NCBI GenBank assembly: GCA_023150915.1
Contig: JAKLKA010000005.1
Coordinates: 51,537 to 115,536, forward strand
From: Polyangiaceae bacterium
Lineage (GTDB): Bacteria; Myxococcota_A; Polyangia; Polyangiales; Polyangiaceae
DNA: 64,000 nt
Reading direction: 5' to 3'
Of this stretch, positions 51,151 to 58,748 are shown one piece after another (position 1 is the first letter of the stretch; each line of letters begins with the position of its first letter). The notes beneath the pieces are model-generated. The model ran no database searches and had not been told where the DNA came from. It was given only the letters and a program-made list of their open reading frames with translations. Position numbers and translations under genes: made by a program.

Positions 51151-52020
51151 ATGCGCCCCGGGAATCGCAGCCGCACCAGTGACTGGGTCGCCGCACTCCG
51201 CGCGCTCTACAGCGAGGCTCCGCCCGACCTGGCCATCTTCGACGACGCGGTGGCGCTGCGCCTGCTACCGCCCGGGCTCGGCGCGCTGGTGCGCGGCGCG
51301 GCCCGCGCGCCGTTTGGCACGCGCCTGGCGCATCGGCTGATCGGCTCGGCCACACGCGGGCTCAGCTATGGCGTGCCGCTGCGCACCGCCGCCATCGACG
51401 ACGCGGTGACCCGCGCGGCCGAGTCGGGCGTGCGTCAGCTGGTGGTGCTCGGCGCCGGACTGGACGCTCGGGCCTGGCGCATGCCCAGCCTGCGCGAGGT
51501 GACGGTGTTCGAGCTCGACCACCCCGACACGCAGGGCTTCAAACGCGAGGGCACTCGCGAGCTTCCGCCGCTGGCCCAAGAGGTACGCTTCTGCTCCATC
51601 GACTTCGAGCGCCAGACCATCCCCGAGGTGCTGGGGCAGCACGCGTTCGACCCGAGCGCGCGCAGCGTTTGGGTGTGGGAGGGCGTGACCATGTACCTCA
51701 CCGCCGAGGCCATCGACGCCACGCTCGACGCCGTGGCCGAGCTCTCGAAAGCCGGCAGCACGCTGGCCATGACGTATCTGCCGCGCGAGTACGCGAGCCC
51801 CTGGCTGCGCACGGTGAGCGAGGTCGGAGCGATGTGGATCGGCGAAGCGCTGCGCTTTCAGGAAGATCCCCACGAGATCGCCGCGCGCCTGAAACAGCGC
51901 AGCTTCGAGGTGGAGCAGGACGACTCGGCCACCGAGTGGGCCGAGCGCTGGCCCCCGCGCGAGGCGCGTCGCGTGCGTCCATTCGAGCGGCTCACGGTGG
52001 CGCGACGGGCGGGCGGATGA
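51151..52020 (+). CDS. SAM-dependent methyltransferase (PPM/leucine carboxyl methyltransferase-like)
   Basis: 289 residues of the class often annotated as TIGR00027-type methyltransferases. The SAM motif VVLGAGLDARAWRM is near residue 95, the acidic ELDHPDTQGFKR follows, and VWEGVTMYLTAEAID is conserved. Related myxobacterial and mycobacterial enzymes methylate carboxylates or hydroxyls in secondary metabolism. The stop overlaps the kinase start by ATGA. Confidence 0.88.
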   Translation: MRPGNRSRTSDWVAALRALYSEAPPDLAIFDDAVALRLLPPGLGALVRGAARAPFGTRLAHRLIGSATRGLSYGVPLRTAAIDDAVTRAAESGVRQLVVLGAGLDARAWRMPSLREVTVFELDHPDTQGFKREGTRELPPLAQEVRFCSIDFERQTIPEVLGQHAFDPSARSVWVWEGVTMYLTAEAIDATLDAVAELSKAGSTLAMTYLPREYASPWLRTVSEVGAMWIGEALRFQEDPHEIAARLKQRSFEVEQDDSATEWAERWPPREARRVRPFERLTVARRAGG

Positions 52021-53447
52021 AGGACTCGGAGGCACTCGCCAGCACCATCGCCGCGGTGGCCGGAGAGCCCGGATCGGAGGAACCTCCGCCGCCTGCCGCT
52101 CACGGGGCAATGCGCTTCGACGTGATTCGCGAGATCGGGCGCGGCGGCATGGGTCGCGTGCTCGAAGCCACGGACGCTCAGTTCGGCCGGCGCGTGGCGG
52201 TCAAAGAGCTCGCGCGCGACAGCAGTGACATCGGCGCGGTGCGCCGCTTCGTGGTCGAGTCGCTGGTCACTGGCAACCTCGAGCATCCGGGAATTCCGGC
52301 GGTCTACGAGCGCGGCGTGCGCGACGGAGTCCCGTACTACGCCATGCGCCACGTGCGCGGCCGACCGTTCTCGGAGGTCCTGGCCGAGCGCCGTACGCTG
52401 GCGGAACGCCTGACGCTGCTGGCGCCCATCGTGCAGGTCGCCAACACCCTGGGCTTCGCCCACGACCGGGGCGTGGTGCACCGCGACGTCAAACCCGAGA
52501 ACATCATGCTGGCACCCCACGGTGAGGTGGTGTTGCTCGACTGGGGCATCGCCAAGGTGCGTGGCACGGGCGGCGGTGAACTGGGGCCGATCATCCCCGA
52601 GAGCCATCCGGTGGCCGCCGAGGCCACACGCGAAGGCGCGGTGGTGGGCACGCCGGCGTACCTGTCGCCCGAGCAAGCCAGCGGCAAGACCGAGCGCATC
52701 GACGAACGCACCGACGTATTCGCGCTGGGCGCGCTGCTCTACCACGTGATCGCCGGCAGGCCGCCCTACGCGGGCACCAACATGGCGACGTTGATCGCGG
52801 CAGCCTCGGAGGCGAGCTTCGAGCCGCTGTCCCGGGCTGCACCCGAGGCTCCCGCAGAGCTGGTTGCGCTGGTCGAGAAGTCGATGGCGCGCCTGCCCGA
52901 CGACCGTTTTCAGTCCGCAGGCGAGCTGGCCGACGCGCTCGAGGCGTTCCTGTCCGGCTCGGTGCTCAGGCGCCCTTCCAAGTTCGTCTCAGCCCTCACC
53001 TATGGCAGCGCGGGCCTCGGCGTGATGATGCTGCTGCTGATCTCGGTTCAGCTCTGGAGCCTGATGCCGACCTTGCGCGAGCAGGGGATGGCCATTCTCG
53101 GAGTGCTCGTGGTCTTCGTGGTTCACCTCGTTCTGTCGGTCGTGGAGTGGCGCACCCGGGGGCGCTATCGCTTGCGAAGCTTCCTGCTGGCGCTGGCCGG
53201 CGCGAGCTTCCTCCTCGGGTTGGCCATCGTCGCGGCAGGTGCGACCCTGACCCTCGGCGCCGCTACGCAGCGCGCCGACTACTCCGCTATCGTCGTCTCC
53301 GGTGTGTACGAGTCGTTGGGCGGGCTGATCACCACCGGGGTGGTCACCGCCATCGAGCTCCTGATCTGGGGCCTTCTGACACGGATGGTGCCGGTTCGGG
53401 CAGAAGCCGGCGGACTGGCGACCACCCTCAGGCGGTCCCGGCGATGA
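52017..53447 (+). CDS. Membrane Ser/Thr protein kinase with four-helix C-terminal domain
   Basis: 476 residues. The kinase domain (about 32-300) has the Gly loop EIGRGGMGRV, Lys in RVAVKEL, catalytic HRDVKPENIM, and DWG (LLDWGIAK) in place of DFG, a variant seen in a subset of myxobacterial kinases and compatible with activity. The C-terminal 150 residues contain four membrane helices (e.g. LGVMMLLLISVQLWSL, then AILGVLVVFVVHLVLSVV) with no extracellular domain. Start and stop both overlap neighbours. Confidence 0.9.
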   Translation: MKDSEALASTIAAVAGEPGSEEPPPPAAHGAMRFDVIREIGRGGMGRVLEATDAQFGRRVAVKELARDSSDIGAVRRFVVESLVTGNLEHPGIPAVYERGVRDGVPYYAMRHVRGRPFSEVLAERRTLAERLTLLAPIVQVANTLGFAHDRGVVHRDVKPENIMLAPHGEVVLLDWGIAKVRGTGGGELGPIIPESHPVAAEATREGAVVGTPAYLSPEQASGKTERIDERTDVFALGALLYHVIAGRPPYAGTNMATLIAAASEASFEPLSRAAPEAPAELVALVEKSMARLPDDRFQSAGELADALEAFLSGSVLRRPSKFVSALTYGSAGLGVMMLLLISVQLWSLMPTLREQGMAILGVLVVFVVHLVLSVVEWRTRGRYRLRSFLLALAGASFLLGLAIVAAGATLTLGAATQRADYSAIVVSGVYESLGGLITTGVVTAIELLIWGLLTRMVPVRAEAGGLATTLRRSRR

Positions 53448-54025
53448 AGGGCGCGCTGGCCTTCGCGTCACTCTTGCTCGCGTGCAGCACGCCGCCGCGC
53501 ACCACGATGCCTCCTCCACGCTTCACGCTCGAGATCCACTCCCAGCCCGTGGGCGTCATCTATCAGACTCCGGATCTGGAGCAGCGACTGCGGCAGGGCG
53601 GAGGCGGTCCGGTCGCCCTCACCCTCGGCTCGAGCGACGTATCACGAGCCGTGATCGGGCCCGCGCCCAGCGACCTGATCGAGCTCCACCTGACCGAGCC
53701 CGCGTCCGCGCGCTTCCGCCAAGTCGTTCCGCGCTTCTCCGAGACCCTCCCCTTCCGCGTGCGCGTCGATGGGCGCGAGCTGTTCGCCGGCGTGCTCTAC
53801 ACCGCGATCGGTGCTGCGGCGATCCAGTCCCCGGTCTTGCATGCGGCCGACGAGAGCCCAACGCGGGTGGTGCTGGTGATCGGCGCGCGCCAGGGCGCAG
53901 CCTATGGCATGGGCTCGGACGAGGCCGCGCGCCGCGTCGACCGGCCGGAGCTGCGCGCGGCGCTGGGACCGAAGCTCGAGCAGCAGAGCACGCGCGTGAC
54001 GTGGCAGTGGCAGTCGGGCAGGTAG
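53444..54025 (+). CDS. Lipoprotein of unknown function
   Basis: 193 residues starting at the ATG that overlaps the kinase stop. Short lipoprotein signal (ALAFASLLLAC). The mature region is beta-rich (FTLEIHSQPVGVIYQTP, then LPFRVRVDGRELFAGVLY) and could be a PEGA- or Ig-like fold, but no family is recognised. Coupling to the kinase suggests it is an envelope partner or a sensor input for it. Confidence 0.7.
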   Translation: MKGALAFASLLLACSTPPRTTMPPPRFTLEIHSQPVGVIYQTPDLEQRLRQGGGGPVALTLGSSDVSRAVIGPAPSDLIELHLTEPASARFRQVVPRFSETLPFRVRVDGRELFAGVLYTAIGAAAIQSPVLHAADESPTRVVLVIGARQGAAYGMGSDEAARRVDRPELRAALGPKLEQQSTRVTWQWQSGR

Positions 54026-54029
54026 GACG

Positions 54030-54344
54030 ATGCGCAGCAGGGACCTCGCTTCCATCGCCGCCGTCGCGATACTTCTCGGCGGTGGCGGTTGCGGTCAAAC
54101 GACCAACGACCCAGTGCGCTGGTCGTGCGCCGTGCGCGCTGACCTACCTGTGTGCGAGTGCTCGCTTGCCGATGCGGCGGCCACCTCGGATGCCTCTCCA
54201 GTGGACACGTGCGCGGCGTGGTCCTGCTGTTTCGCCTACCCAGACCGCTGCGCTTGCTACGGCAGCGTCGGCAACCTGCTCACCGACTGTTCGTTGATCC
54301 AAGCTCCGGGCGCGACTCCGGTTTCGAGCTGTCCACGAACGTGA
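54030..54344 (+). CDS. Small Cys-rich lipoprotein
   Basis: 104 residues with a lipoprotein signal (LLGGGGC). The mature part has eleven further Cys (e.g. CAVRADLPVCECSLAD, then CAAWSCCFAYPDRCACYG), so it is probably disulfide-stabilised at the cell surface. Four bp after the previous lipoprotein gene, likely the same operon. Function unknown. Confidence 0.68.
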   Translation: MRSRDLASIAAVAILLGGGGCGQTTNDPVRWSCAVRADLPVCECSLADAAATSDASPVDTCAAWSCCFAYPDRCACYGSVGNLLTDCSLIQAPGATPVSSCPRT

Positions 54345-54490
54345 GCGCCGGACGCGCGGCACTGCCGACCGCCGCGTCGCCGTCTTCCGTTCGGGGCGGC
54401 CTGTAAACACGCCGTGCTGTCTGGTACGATGCTGCTCGCGCTCACGAGGTCACCGCGCCCAACCATTCGAACACCGGCGCACTCCACGCC

Positions 54491-55081
54491 ATGCACCCCG
54501 TTCGGGCCGGCAGTCCTCACCGGCGGACGACCGTCCGACTGGCCTCGGTCGTTTCTTCCGCCATCGCGCTCCAGTGCGTTGGTTGCTCGCTCGTCTTCAC
54601 CTCGGGACCTCCGCCTCGAGACGAACGGCCGCCCCCGCCGCAGCCGATCGACTGCTCCACGTCGCGTGTCCCGCCTCTGCTCGACACGGCATGCGCTGGC
54701 TTCCAGGTGTTTCGCTCCGCCATGGCAGCGACTGCAAGCAACAGCGACTACGCCAACGCTCCGATCAGCCGCAACGCTGACATTGCGGCCGGCGCGATTC
54801 TGTTTGGTCTGTTCGCGGTGTCGGCAACTCATGGCTACATCGCGACTGCGGATTGCGACGACGCGAAGGACGACCGCGCTCGAGAAATCCGTCGACCCCA
54901 GAACCCCGTGCCGGGTCAGGTTCCAGCTGCCACGCACCCCGCGCCCCAAGTGGTCCCGGCCGTACCGCTTCCGACCGTAGCGCCAACTTCGGCTCCACAG
55001 CCCGTGCCGCCGCTCCCGAACGAACCCTCGGCGCCCGCGGCGGACGGAGGAGCCGACCTGAGCAGACAGACTCCGTTTTGA
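54491..55081 (+). CDS. Lipoprotein with one membrane segment and Pro-rich tail
   Basis: 196 residues. The N-terminal signal is long and ends near QCVGC. A mature Cys pair (CSTSRVPPLLDTACAG) is followed by a hydrophobic helix (ADIAAGAILFGLFAVSATHGYI), a charged segment and a Pro/Val/Ala-rich C-terminus. No family recognised. Immediately followed by repeat copy A, so it may belong to the accessory cassette-like region. Confidence 0.6.
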   Translation: MHPVRAGSPHRRTTVRLASVVSSAIALQCVGCSLVFTSGPPPRDERPPPPQPIDCSTSRVPPLLDTACAGFQVFRSAMAATASNSDYANAPISRNADIAAGAILFGLFAVSATHGYIATADCDDAKDDRAREIRRPQNPVPGQVPAATHPAPQVVPAVPLPTVAPTSAPQPVPPLPNEPSAPAADGGADLSRQTPF

Positions 55082-55102
55082 TCGCCGAAGTCGGAGACGG
55101 CG

Positions 55103-55291
55103 GTCCAACGGGACGTTCCACCCGCCGAACGCCGACGCAACCACTTGAAGCGACGCCGATGCTGCCGCCTGATTCGGCCCTGCCGCGCCGGCGGGCGACC
55201 ACTCTGTCTGCGGCACGCGCCCGCGTCTGCGGCGCCACGCGCTCTGCTAGCATGGTCTCCGGCGTTCGCGGGTGAACGCCGTTCGTTGGGC
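55103..55291 (+). repeat. attC-like inverted repeat, copy A (full)
   Basis: The left end GTCCAAC (55103-55109) fits RYYYAAC and pairs with the right end GTTGGGC (55285-55291), which fits GTTRRRY. Inner arms ACCCGC-C-GAACGCCG (55120-55134) and CGGCGTTC-GCGGGT (55260-55273) pair with a single bulged C. A further stem GCGGGCG/CGCCCGC lies inside. The right end also forms GGCGTTC-GCGGGT-GAACGCC. An extended -10 motif (TGCTAGCAT) lies before the right arm. The layout is that of an integron attC site; a MITE is the alternative. Confidence 0.65.
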
Positions 55292-55330
55292 GGACAGAGT
55301 GGCGGACGGCAATGCCGGACCCCTATAGTA

Positions 55331-55417
55331 CGAGCGCACTCGCCAGAGGATCACCGCGCCTCGCGGTCTGATAAGATGACGCTCGGCGTTCGCGGGTGAG
55401 CGCCGTTCGCTATTCGG
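55331..55417 (+). repeat. attC-like repeat, copy B (left arm missing)
   Basis: Matches the right half of the family: GCGCCTCGCGGTCTGATA, extended -10 TGATAAGAT, then CTCGGCGTTCGCGGGTGAGCG and right-end CTATTCGGC. The left arm is absent, so this copy is truncated. It precedes the small membrane-protein gene at 55538. Bases 55292-55330 between copies A and B hold no gene, and 55418-55537 may encode the missing N-terminus of that protein. Confidence 0.6.
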
Positions 55418-55537
55418 CCATCCGACACGCTGCCAGGAGTGTGAGGCTTTGGACTTCGTGCGCACATTGGCGACACCGTCCTGACCGTCGCGCTGCTCTC
55501 ACACCCGGACGAGTCTTGGGCGCAGACCCAACAACAG

Positions 55538-56002
55538 ATGCAGGCGCAGCAACACCACCTCATGATGTCGTCGCGCCCGCCCGACGAGCACTTCGGCGTT
55601 CGCGGCCAGTACTACGACCTCTCCGTGGGCGGGCTCCGCGACTACGTGGACACCTTGCGAGGCGATCCCGAGATGTATCGCGCCCTCGACGAAAAGGTGT
55701 CCGGACTCGAGTCGCAGCGTACCTGGGCATGGGTGGTTGGCGCTGGGTCGGTCGTTGGTGGTCTCACGATGATGCTCGTCGGCTTCCCAACTCCCGAGCG
55801 CGAAACAAACGAGACGCTCGAGATCGGGGGGGCGGCGCTCATTGTTGGTGGATACTGCCTGGCGAGCTTCGTGATCGCACCCGGACGGTCGGACCTGTTG
55901 GAGGTTGTGAATGAGCACAACCGCTTGAACGATCTTGCCCCAATCGAGGTGTCGATGCGCCTCCATCGCCGCGTGGGAGGCAAGCTCGCGCTTCGTTTCT
56001 AG
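55538..56002 (+). CDS. Small membrane protein (154 aa), start uncertain
   Basis: The first ATG is at 55538, but the same frame stays open back to 55445 and reads like a signal sequence (DTVLTVALLSHPDESWAQTQ), so a rare start upstream is possible. Two hydrophobic helices are clear (WAWVVGAGSVVGGLTMMLVG and IGGAALIVGGYCLASFVIA). The segment between the N-terminus and the first helix is charged. No family. Lower GC than the core genes. Flanked by repeat copies B and C. Confidence 0.6.
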   Translation: MQAQQHHLMMSSRPPDEHFGVRGQYYDLSVGGLRDYVDTLRGDPEMYRALDEKVSGLESQRTWAWVVGAGSVVGGLTMMLVGFPTPERETNETLEIGGAALIVGGYCLASFVIAPGRSDLLEVVNEHNRLNDLAPIEVSMRLHRRVGGKLALRF

Positions 56003-56032
56003 CCGCCGAAGATCACGCAGCGAATCGGCCGT

Positions 56033-56203
56033 GCCGCATGACGCGACGCTCCACCCGCCGAGCGCCCGTCGTGGCGAGTTTCACTGTCCGTTCCGCGACG
56101 GCGGGCGACTACTCTGTCTTCGGCACTCGCCCGCGTCTGCGGCGCCACGCGCTCTGCTAGAATGATCTCCGGCGTTCGCGGGTGAACGCGCGCCCCGTTA
56201 GCC
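56033..56203 (+). repeat. attC-like inverted repeat, copy C (full)
   Basis: Left end GCCGCATGAC (56033-56042), then CCACCCGCCGAGCGCC, the inner stem GCGGGCG/CGCCCGC, the extended -10 TGCTAGAAT, and right arm CGGCGTTCGCGGGT (56170-56183) with right end GTTAGCC (56197-56203). The A-to-G change in the left arm keeps pairing as a G-T wobble. It sits between the small membrane gene and the 3' end of the PIN toxin gene. Confidence 0.65.
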
Positions 56204-56207
56204 TGAC

Positions 56208-56630
56208 CTAGCGTCCGCCCACCCAGTTCTCGACGACCAGCCCTTTGAACGACTTGAAGTCGGCCGGGTTCGCCGTGACCAGTGGAATGCCACAGGTCAC
56301 GGCGATTGCTGCGATCTGTCCGTCGACGAACGGGGGCTTCCTTCCTGAGCGCTCGAGCCGCGCGCGCTCTTCGCCGTGCCACTCCGCCGCGCGCTCGTCG
56401 TAGGGGAAGATCGGCAGTGTCGCACGCACGACTTCCTCGAGGAAACCCTCCAATGCGGTCCTGTGCTTCCCCCGAGGAAGTCGCCGGACGCCGAACTGGA
56501 GCTCATGCCAGACCGGCGCGCACGTCGCGCACTCCCCCCCATGTTCGGTCAAGCGCGCCAGCACACCCGGGTCCGGGACCTTCCACACAACCGCAGAAAT
56601 CGTACTCGTGTCCAACAGGAATCGCGTCAC
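56208..56630 (-). CDS. vapC: PIN-domain toxin of a toxin-antitoxin pair (VapC-like)
   Basis: 140 residues, a full PIN-domain ribonuclease. The acidic residues that bind metal are visible in FLLDTSTIS, in the WHELQFGV Glu, and in FVDGQIAAIAVTCGIPLVTANPADF. Relatives cut tRNA or rRNA when not neutralised. Its ATG overlaps the antitoxin stop (ATGA), the usual order antitoxin then toxin. It is oriented opposite to its cassette-like neighbours, as toxin-antitoxin pairs often are in cassette arrays. Confidence 0.9.
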   Translation of the reverse strand: MTRFLLDTSTISAVVWKVPDPGVLARLTEHGGECATCAPVWHELQFGVRRLPRGKHRTALEGFLEEVVRATLPIFPYDERAAEWHGEERARLERSGRKPPFVDGQIAAIAVTCGIPLVTANPADFKSFKGLVVENWVGGR

Positions 56631-56905
56631 AGTTTGACACCTCGACCCACGTCGCGATCACGAAGCCCCTTCACCCAGCCCGGCTCGACTCCGACCTGGC
56701 TCAAATCGGTATCCTCGCGAAAGGTCTCGTACGCGGTCATGAACGCCACGCGGTCGCCGCGCAGACGGGCATACCTCGTGGCCGACACCACCACGGCGAC
56801 CTTTTTCCCTCGCCGCGTGATTTCGACGTCCTTCCCGGACTCGACTTCATCAACGATCTTGGCCAGCTTCGCCCGTGCAGTCGCCACGGTGTAGCTCTTC
56901 GACAT
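56627..56905 (-). CDS. Phd/YefM-family antitoxin
   Basis: 92 residues from the ATG at 56905. The N-terminal Phd/YefM DNA-binding domain is clear (YTVATARAKLAKIVDEVESG, then DVEITRRGKKVAVVVS), followed by the C-terminal toxin-neutralising tail. It binds and blocks the PIN toxin and represses its own promoter. Two TGTACA palindromes lie just upstream. An in-frame ATG at 56932 would extend it into that operator and is less likely. Confidence 0.9.
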   Translation of the reverse strand: MSKSYTVATARAKLAKIVDEVESGKDVEITRRGKKVAVVVSATRYARLRGDRVAFMTAYETFREDTDLSQVGVEPGWVKGLRDRDVGRGVKL

Positions 56906-56912
56906 GCGACGA

Positions 56913-56932
56913 GTGTACACCCACATGTACAT
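56913..56932 (-). promoter_or_regulatory. Double TGTACA operator of the antitoxin-toxin operon
   Basis: GTGTACAC (56913-56920) and ATGTACAT (56925-56932) are palindromes with the same TGTACA core, 12 bp apart centre to centre, 8 bp before the antitoxin start. Twin TGTACA cores with 12-bp spacing are the known binding sites of the YefM-YoeB repressor complex, so autoregulation is strongly suggested. Confidence 0.8.
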
Positions 56933-56963
56933 CCTGTCGAGGGCAGGCTAGCTCGGGTTCGAC

Positions 56964-57050
56964 CGCGCGGCACTCGCCAGCGTCTGCTGCGCCTTGCCGA
57001 CTGACCACTTGACGCTCGGCGTTCGGGGGTGAAGCCGTTCGTCATTGAGC
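56964..57050 (+). repeat. attC-like repeat, copy D (diverged, left arm missing)
   Basis: Right half only: CGGCACTCGCCAGCGTCTGC, then GCTCGGCGTTCGGGGGTGAAG and the right end GTCATTGAGC (57041-57050). GTCAT is complementary to the ATGAC left ends of copies C and E. The -10-like element is not conserved here. Confidence 0.5.
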
Positions 57051-57069
57051 GGTTCGCGCGCCCCCGACT

Positions 57070-57246
57070 CTAGCGACGCGCGTACCACCCAATCGCGACC
57101 AAGACCGCCAGGCTGATCAGTCCTATCAAGGCCCGAACGATCGGAAACCGTGAGTGGGGCCCAGCGCTTCCGATCTGACCCGACCCAGCGCCCACCACGG
57201 GCGGGAAGTCGCCAGCGCTCTCGGCCTTCCGCTCCGAACCGCCCAC
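57070..57246 (-). CDS. Small single-pass membrane protein (58 aa)
   Basis: GTG at 57246. A hydrophilic N-terminal half (MGGSERKAESAGDF at its start) is followed by one strong hydrophobic helix (IVRALIGLISLAVLVAIGW) and ends YARR, so it would be a C-terminally anchored membrane protein. The helix in an otherwise GC-random frame is the main evidence. It lies just right of repeat copy D. No family. Confidence 0.45.
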   Translation of the reverse strand: MGGSERKAESAGDFPPVVGAGSGQIGSAGPHSRFPIVRALIGLISLAVLVAIGWYARR

Positions 57247-57389
57247 GCCCCAAGGCTAGCACCGCCCCGGCTCCCGATGCTCGAACCGACGCTGTCGCGA
57301 CCCGCGGCCACCGCCATTCCTGGTGATCCGACGACCGCAGCGTGGCGCCTCGCACCCGCCTCGCCGACCACGTCCACAGCGTCACTGCC

Positions 57390-57530
57390 GGGCGTACACG
57401 TGATCGCGCTCGAAGGCGGGCTGTGGACGCATTCGTTGTGGCGACCGCCCTACTTTTCGACGCTTCCCTGATCGCGACCGGAGACCCCTCGGACATGCGG
57501 CGGCTTGCCCTCGCCGCCGTCACTGGCTGC
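57390..57530 (+). pseudogene. Remnant of a PIN-domain toxin gene
   Basis: In one frame the sequence reads AVDAFVVATALLFDASLIAT followed by GDPSDMRRLA, the C-terminal metal-site half of a PIN domain. Just upstream a different frame reads GVHVIALEGGL, which fits the preceding PIN strand. No intact N-terminus exists in any frame, so this looks like a frameshifted, 5'-truncated VapC relic. Confidence 0.45.
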
Positions 57531-57600
57531 CCGGCCCACACGTGGTCGCGGGCGCGTGCTCGCAGGTGCTCCTCGCGCTTCGCGCTCATGCGCGCCTGCG

Positions 57601-57639
57601 GTCTTCCCCTTGTTCGGGCTTCGCCCGAATGGGGAAGAC
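57601..57639. other. Long perfect-armed hairpin in a gene-free stretch
   Basis: GTCTTCCCC (57601-57609) pairs with GGGGAAGAC (57631-57639), and inside TTCGGGC-TTC-GCCCGAA pairs over 7 bp. The 16 paired bases make a very stable hairpin with no T-run. The rest of 57531-57880 shows no gene I can support. Confidence 0.5.
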
Positions 57640-57880
57640 GGGTGATCCCCAGCCGAGAGCTTCGTCCATTCGGTCACGCGCAGCTCGTCATCGAAGTGGC
57701 CGGCGGCGCTCACCGTGGCCGCGGAGCCGCGGACGCTCGGGCGCCGGTCTTCGGGTTCTGCCTCCACGGGTGACGTGTGTGCCGCGAGCAGATCAAGGGA
57801 TCCCGGGAGGTAGGCGCGCGCCGCATGGCCCTGTGCGATTCCGGATGGCGAGCGCGGGGGGACACTCGAGCGACGGGACC

Positions 57881-57889
57881 TGGTAGAAT
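57881..57889 (+). promoter_or_regulatory. Extended -10 promoter element
   Basis: TGGTAGAAT is an extended -10 (TGnTATAAT-like), 15 bp before the TTG start at 57905. It resembles the element carried by the repeat copies (TGCTAGAAT, TGATAAGAT, TGATAGGAT). Transcription from it would give a nearly leaderless mRNA. Confidence 0.4.
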
Positions 57890-57904
57890 GCTGGCTATCC
57901 AGCC

Positions 57905-58570
57905 TTGTCCCATGCCGGGCTTCCCTCCGTTCTGATTGCGATGGCGGTCGCGTCCGCTTGCCGCGTGGCCAGCGCGCAATTGGCCCCCGAACCGTCTGAG
58001 CGCCGCGGCGTGGAGCTAGGTGCTGCCGCCGAATTTCTGTGGGGCCCATTTTCGACTCTGTCCGGTCCGTGGTTCGGTTTCGGACCGGCCATCGACATCC
58101 GCTGGCGTAGCGTCTTCCACGTCCGGTTGAAGCCACTAGCCGTTGCCGGTCGAACAAGTCGCGACACTGCGCGCGGGTACCCCGCGGGCCAAACTGATGC
58201 GTCCACGATGGTGGTCGGCGGCGCGTTCCTGCGCGCGATGCCTGCGCTCGATATCGGGTCGCTCCTGGTTGCCCGTGTCGGACCTGTCGCTGCCGTCCTC
58301 TCCGGGAGCTACGAATCATCTCTATGTGGTGATGTTTCGTATCGCGACGCGGCAATCGGCGGCTCGGCCGAGTTCGGCGCGCGGCTCGGCGCGAGGTCAC
58401 AATACGAGTTTGGCGCTCAGTTCGACTTCATTCCACTTACACCGCCCCGTTGCAAGAATCAGCCCCCGCCGCCGAACGATCCAGTGCTGGAGCTGCCGCC
58501 TCGCAACGAGCCAGAGGACAACGTCGGCATTTTTGTTGGCGCCACTGCCACATACGTGTTTGCGCAGTGA
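57905..58570 (+). CDS. Exported beta-barrel-like protein
   Basis: 221 residues using the TTG at 57905, needed to complete a signal peptide (LPSVLIAMAVASACRVASAQ). The mature part is rich in short beta strands (GVELGAAAEFLWGPFSTLSG, then RVGPVAAVLSGSYESS and FGARLGARSQYEFGAQFDFI) and ends VGATATYVFAQ, similar to small outer-membrane barrels. No family recognised. Followed directly by repeat copy E. Confidence 0.62.
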   Translation: MSHAGLPSVLIAMAVASACRVASAQLAPEPSERRGVELGAAAEFLWGPFSTLSGPWFGFGPAIDIRWRSVFHVRLKPLAVAGRTSRDTARGYPAGQTDASTMVVGGAFLRAMPALDIGSLLVARVGPVAAVLSGSYESSLCGDVSYRDAAIGGSAEFGARLGARSQYEFGAQFDFIPLTPPRCKNQPPPPNDPVLELPPRNEPEDNVGIFVGATATYVFAQ

Positions 58571-58585
58571 CCTAAACCACGAGCT

Positions 58586-58748
58586 GGATGACTCGACTTC
58601 CACCCGCCGAACGCCGGTCAGGCGAGTTTCACCGTTCGTTCCGCGTCGCGGGCGCCCTCACTGCCTGCGGCACTGCGCCCGCTCGGTTGCGCCTCGCGGT
58701 CTGATAGGATTGCGCTCGGTGTTCGCGGGTGAACGCCGTTGATTGGGC
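58586..58748 (+). repeat. attC-like inverted repeat, copy E (full)
   Basis: Left end GGATGAC (58586-58592), left arm ACCCGCC-GAACGCCG (58602-58616), inner stem CGGGCGC/GCGCCCG, extended -10 TGATAGGAT, right arm CGGTGTTCGCGGGT and right end GATTGGGC (58741-58748). The TTG start of the following gene lies inside the right end, as is common for the first codon of an integron cassette. Confidence 0.65.

Noticed and set aside
54345..54490. A possible further degenerate copy of the attC-like repeat
   Set aside because: Only short scattered matches (GGCACTGCCG, a TACGAT element) are seen and the arms are missing; not enough to claim a copy.
55396..55914. Open frame beginning with GTG inside repeat copy B
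   Set aside because: It overlaps the better-supported membrane protein at 55538 in another frame and is rich in Arg with no recognisable features.
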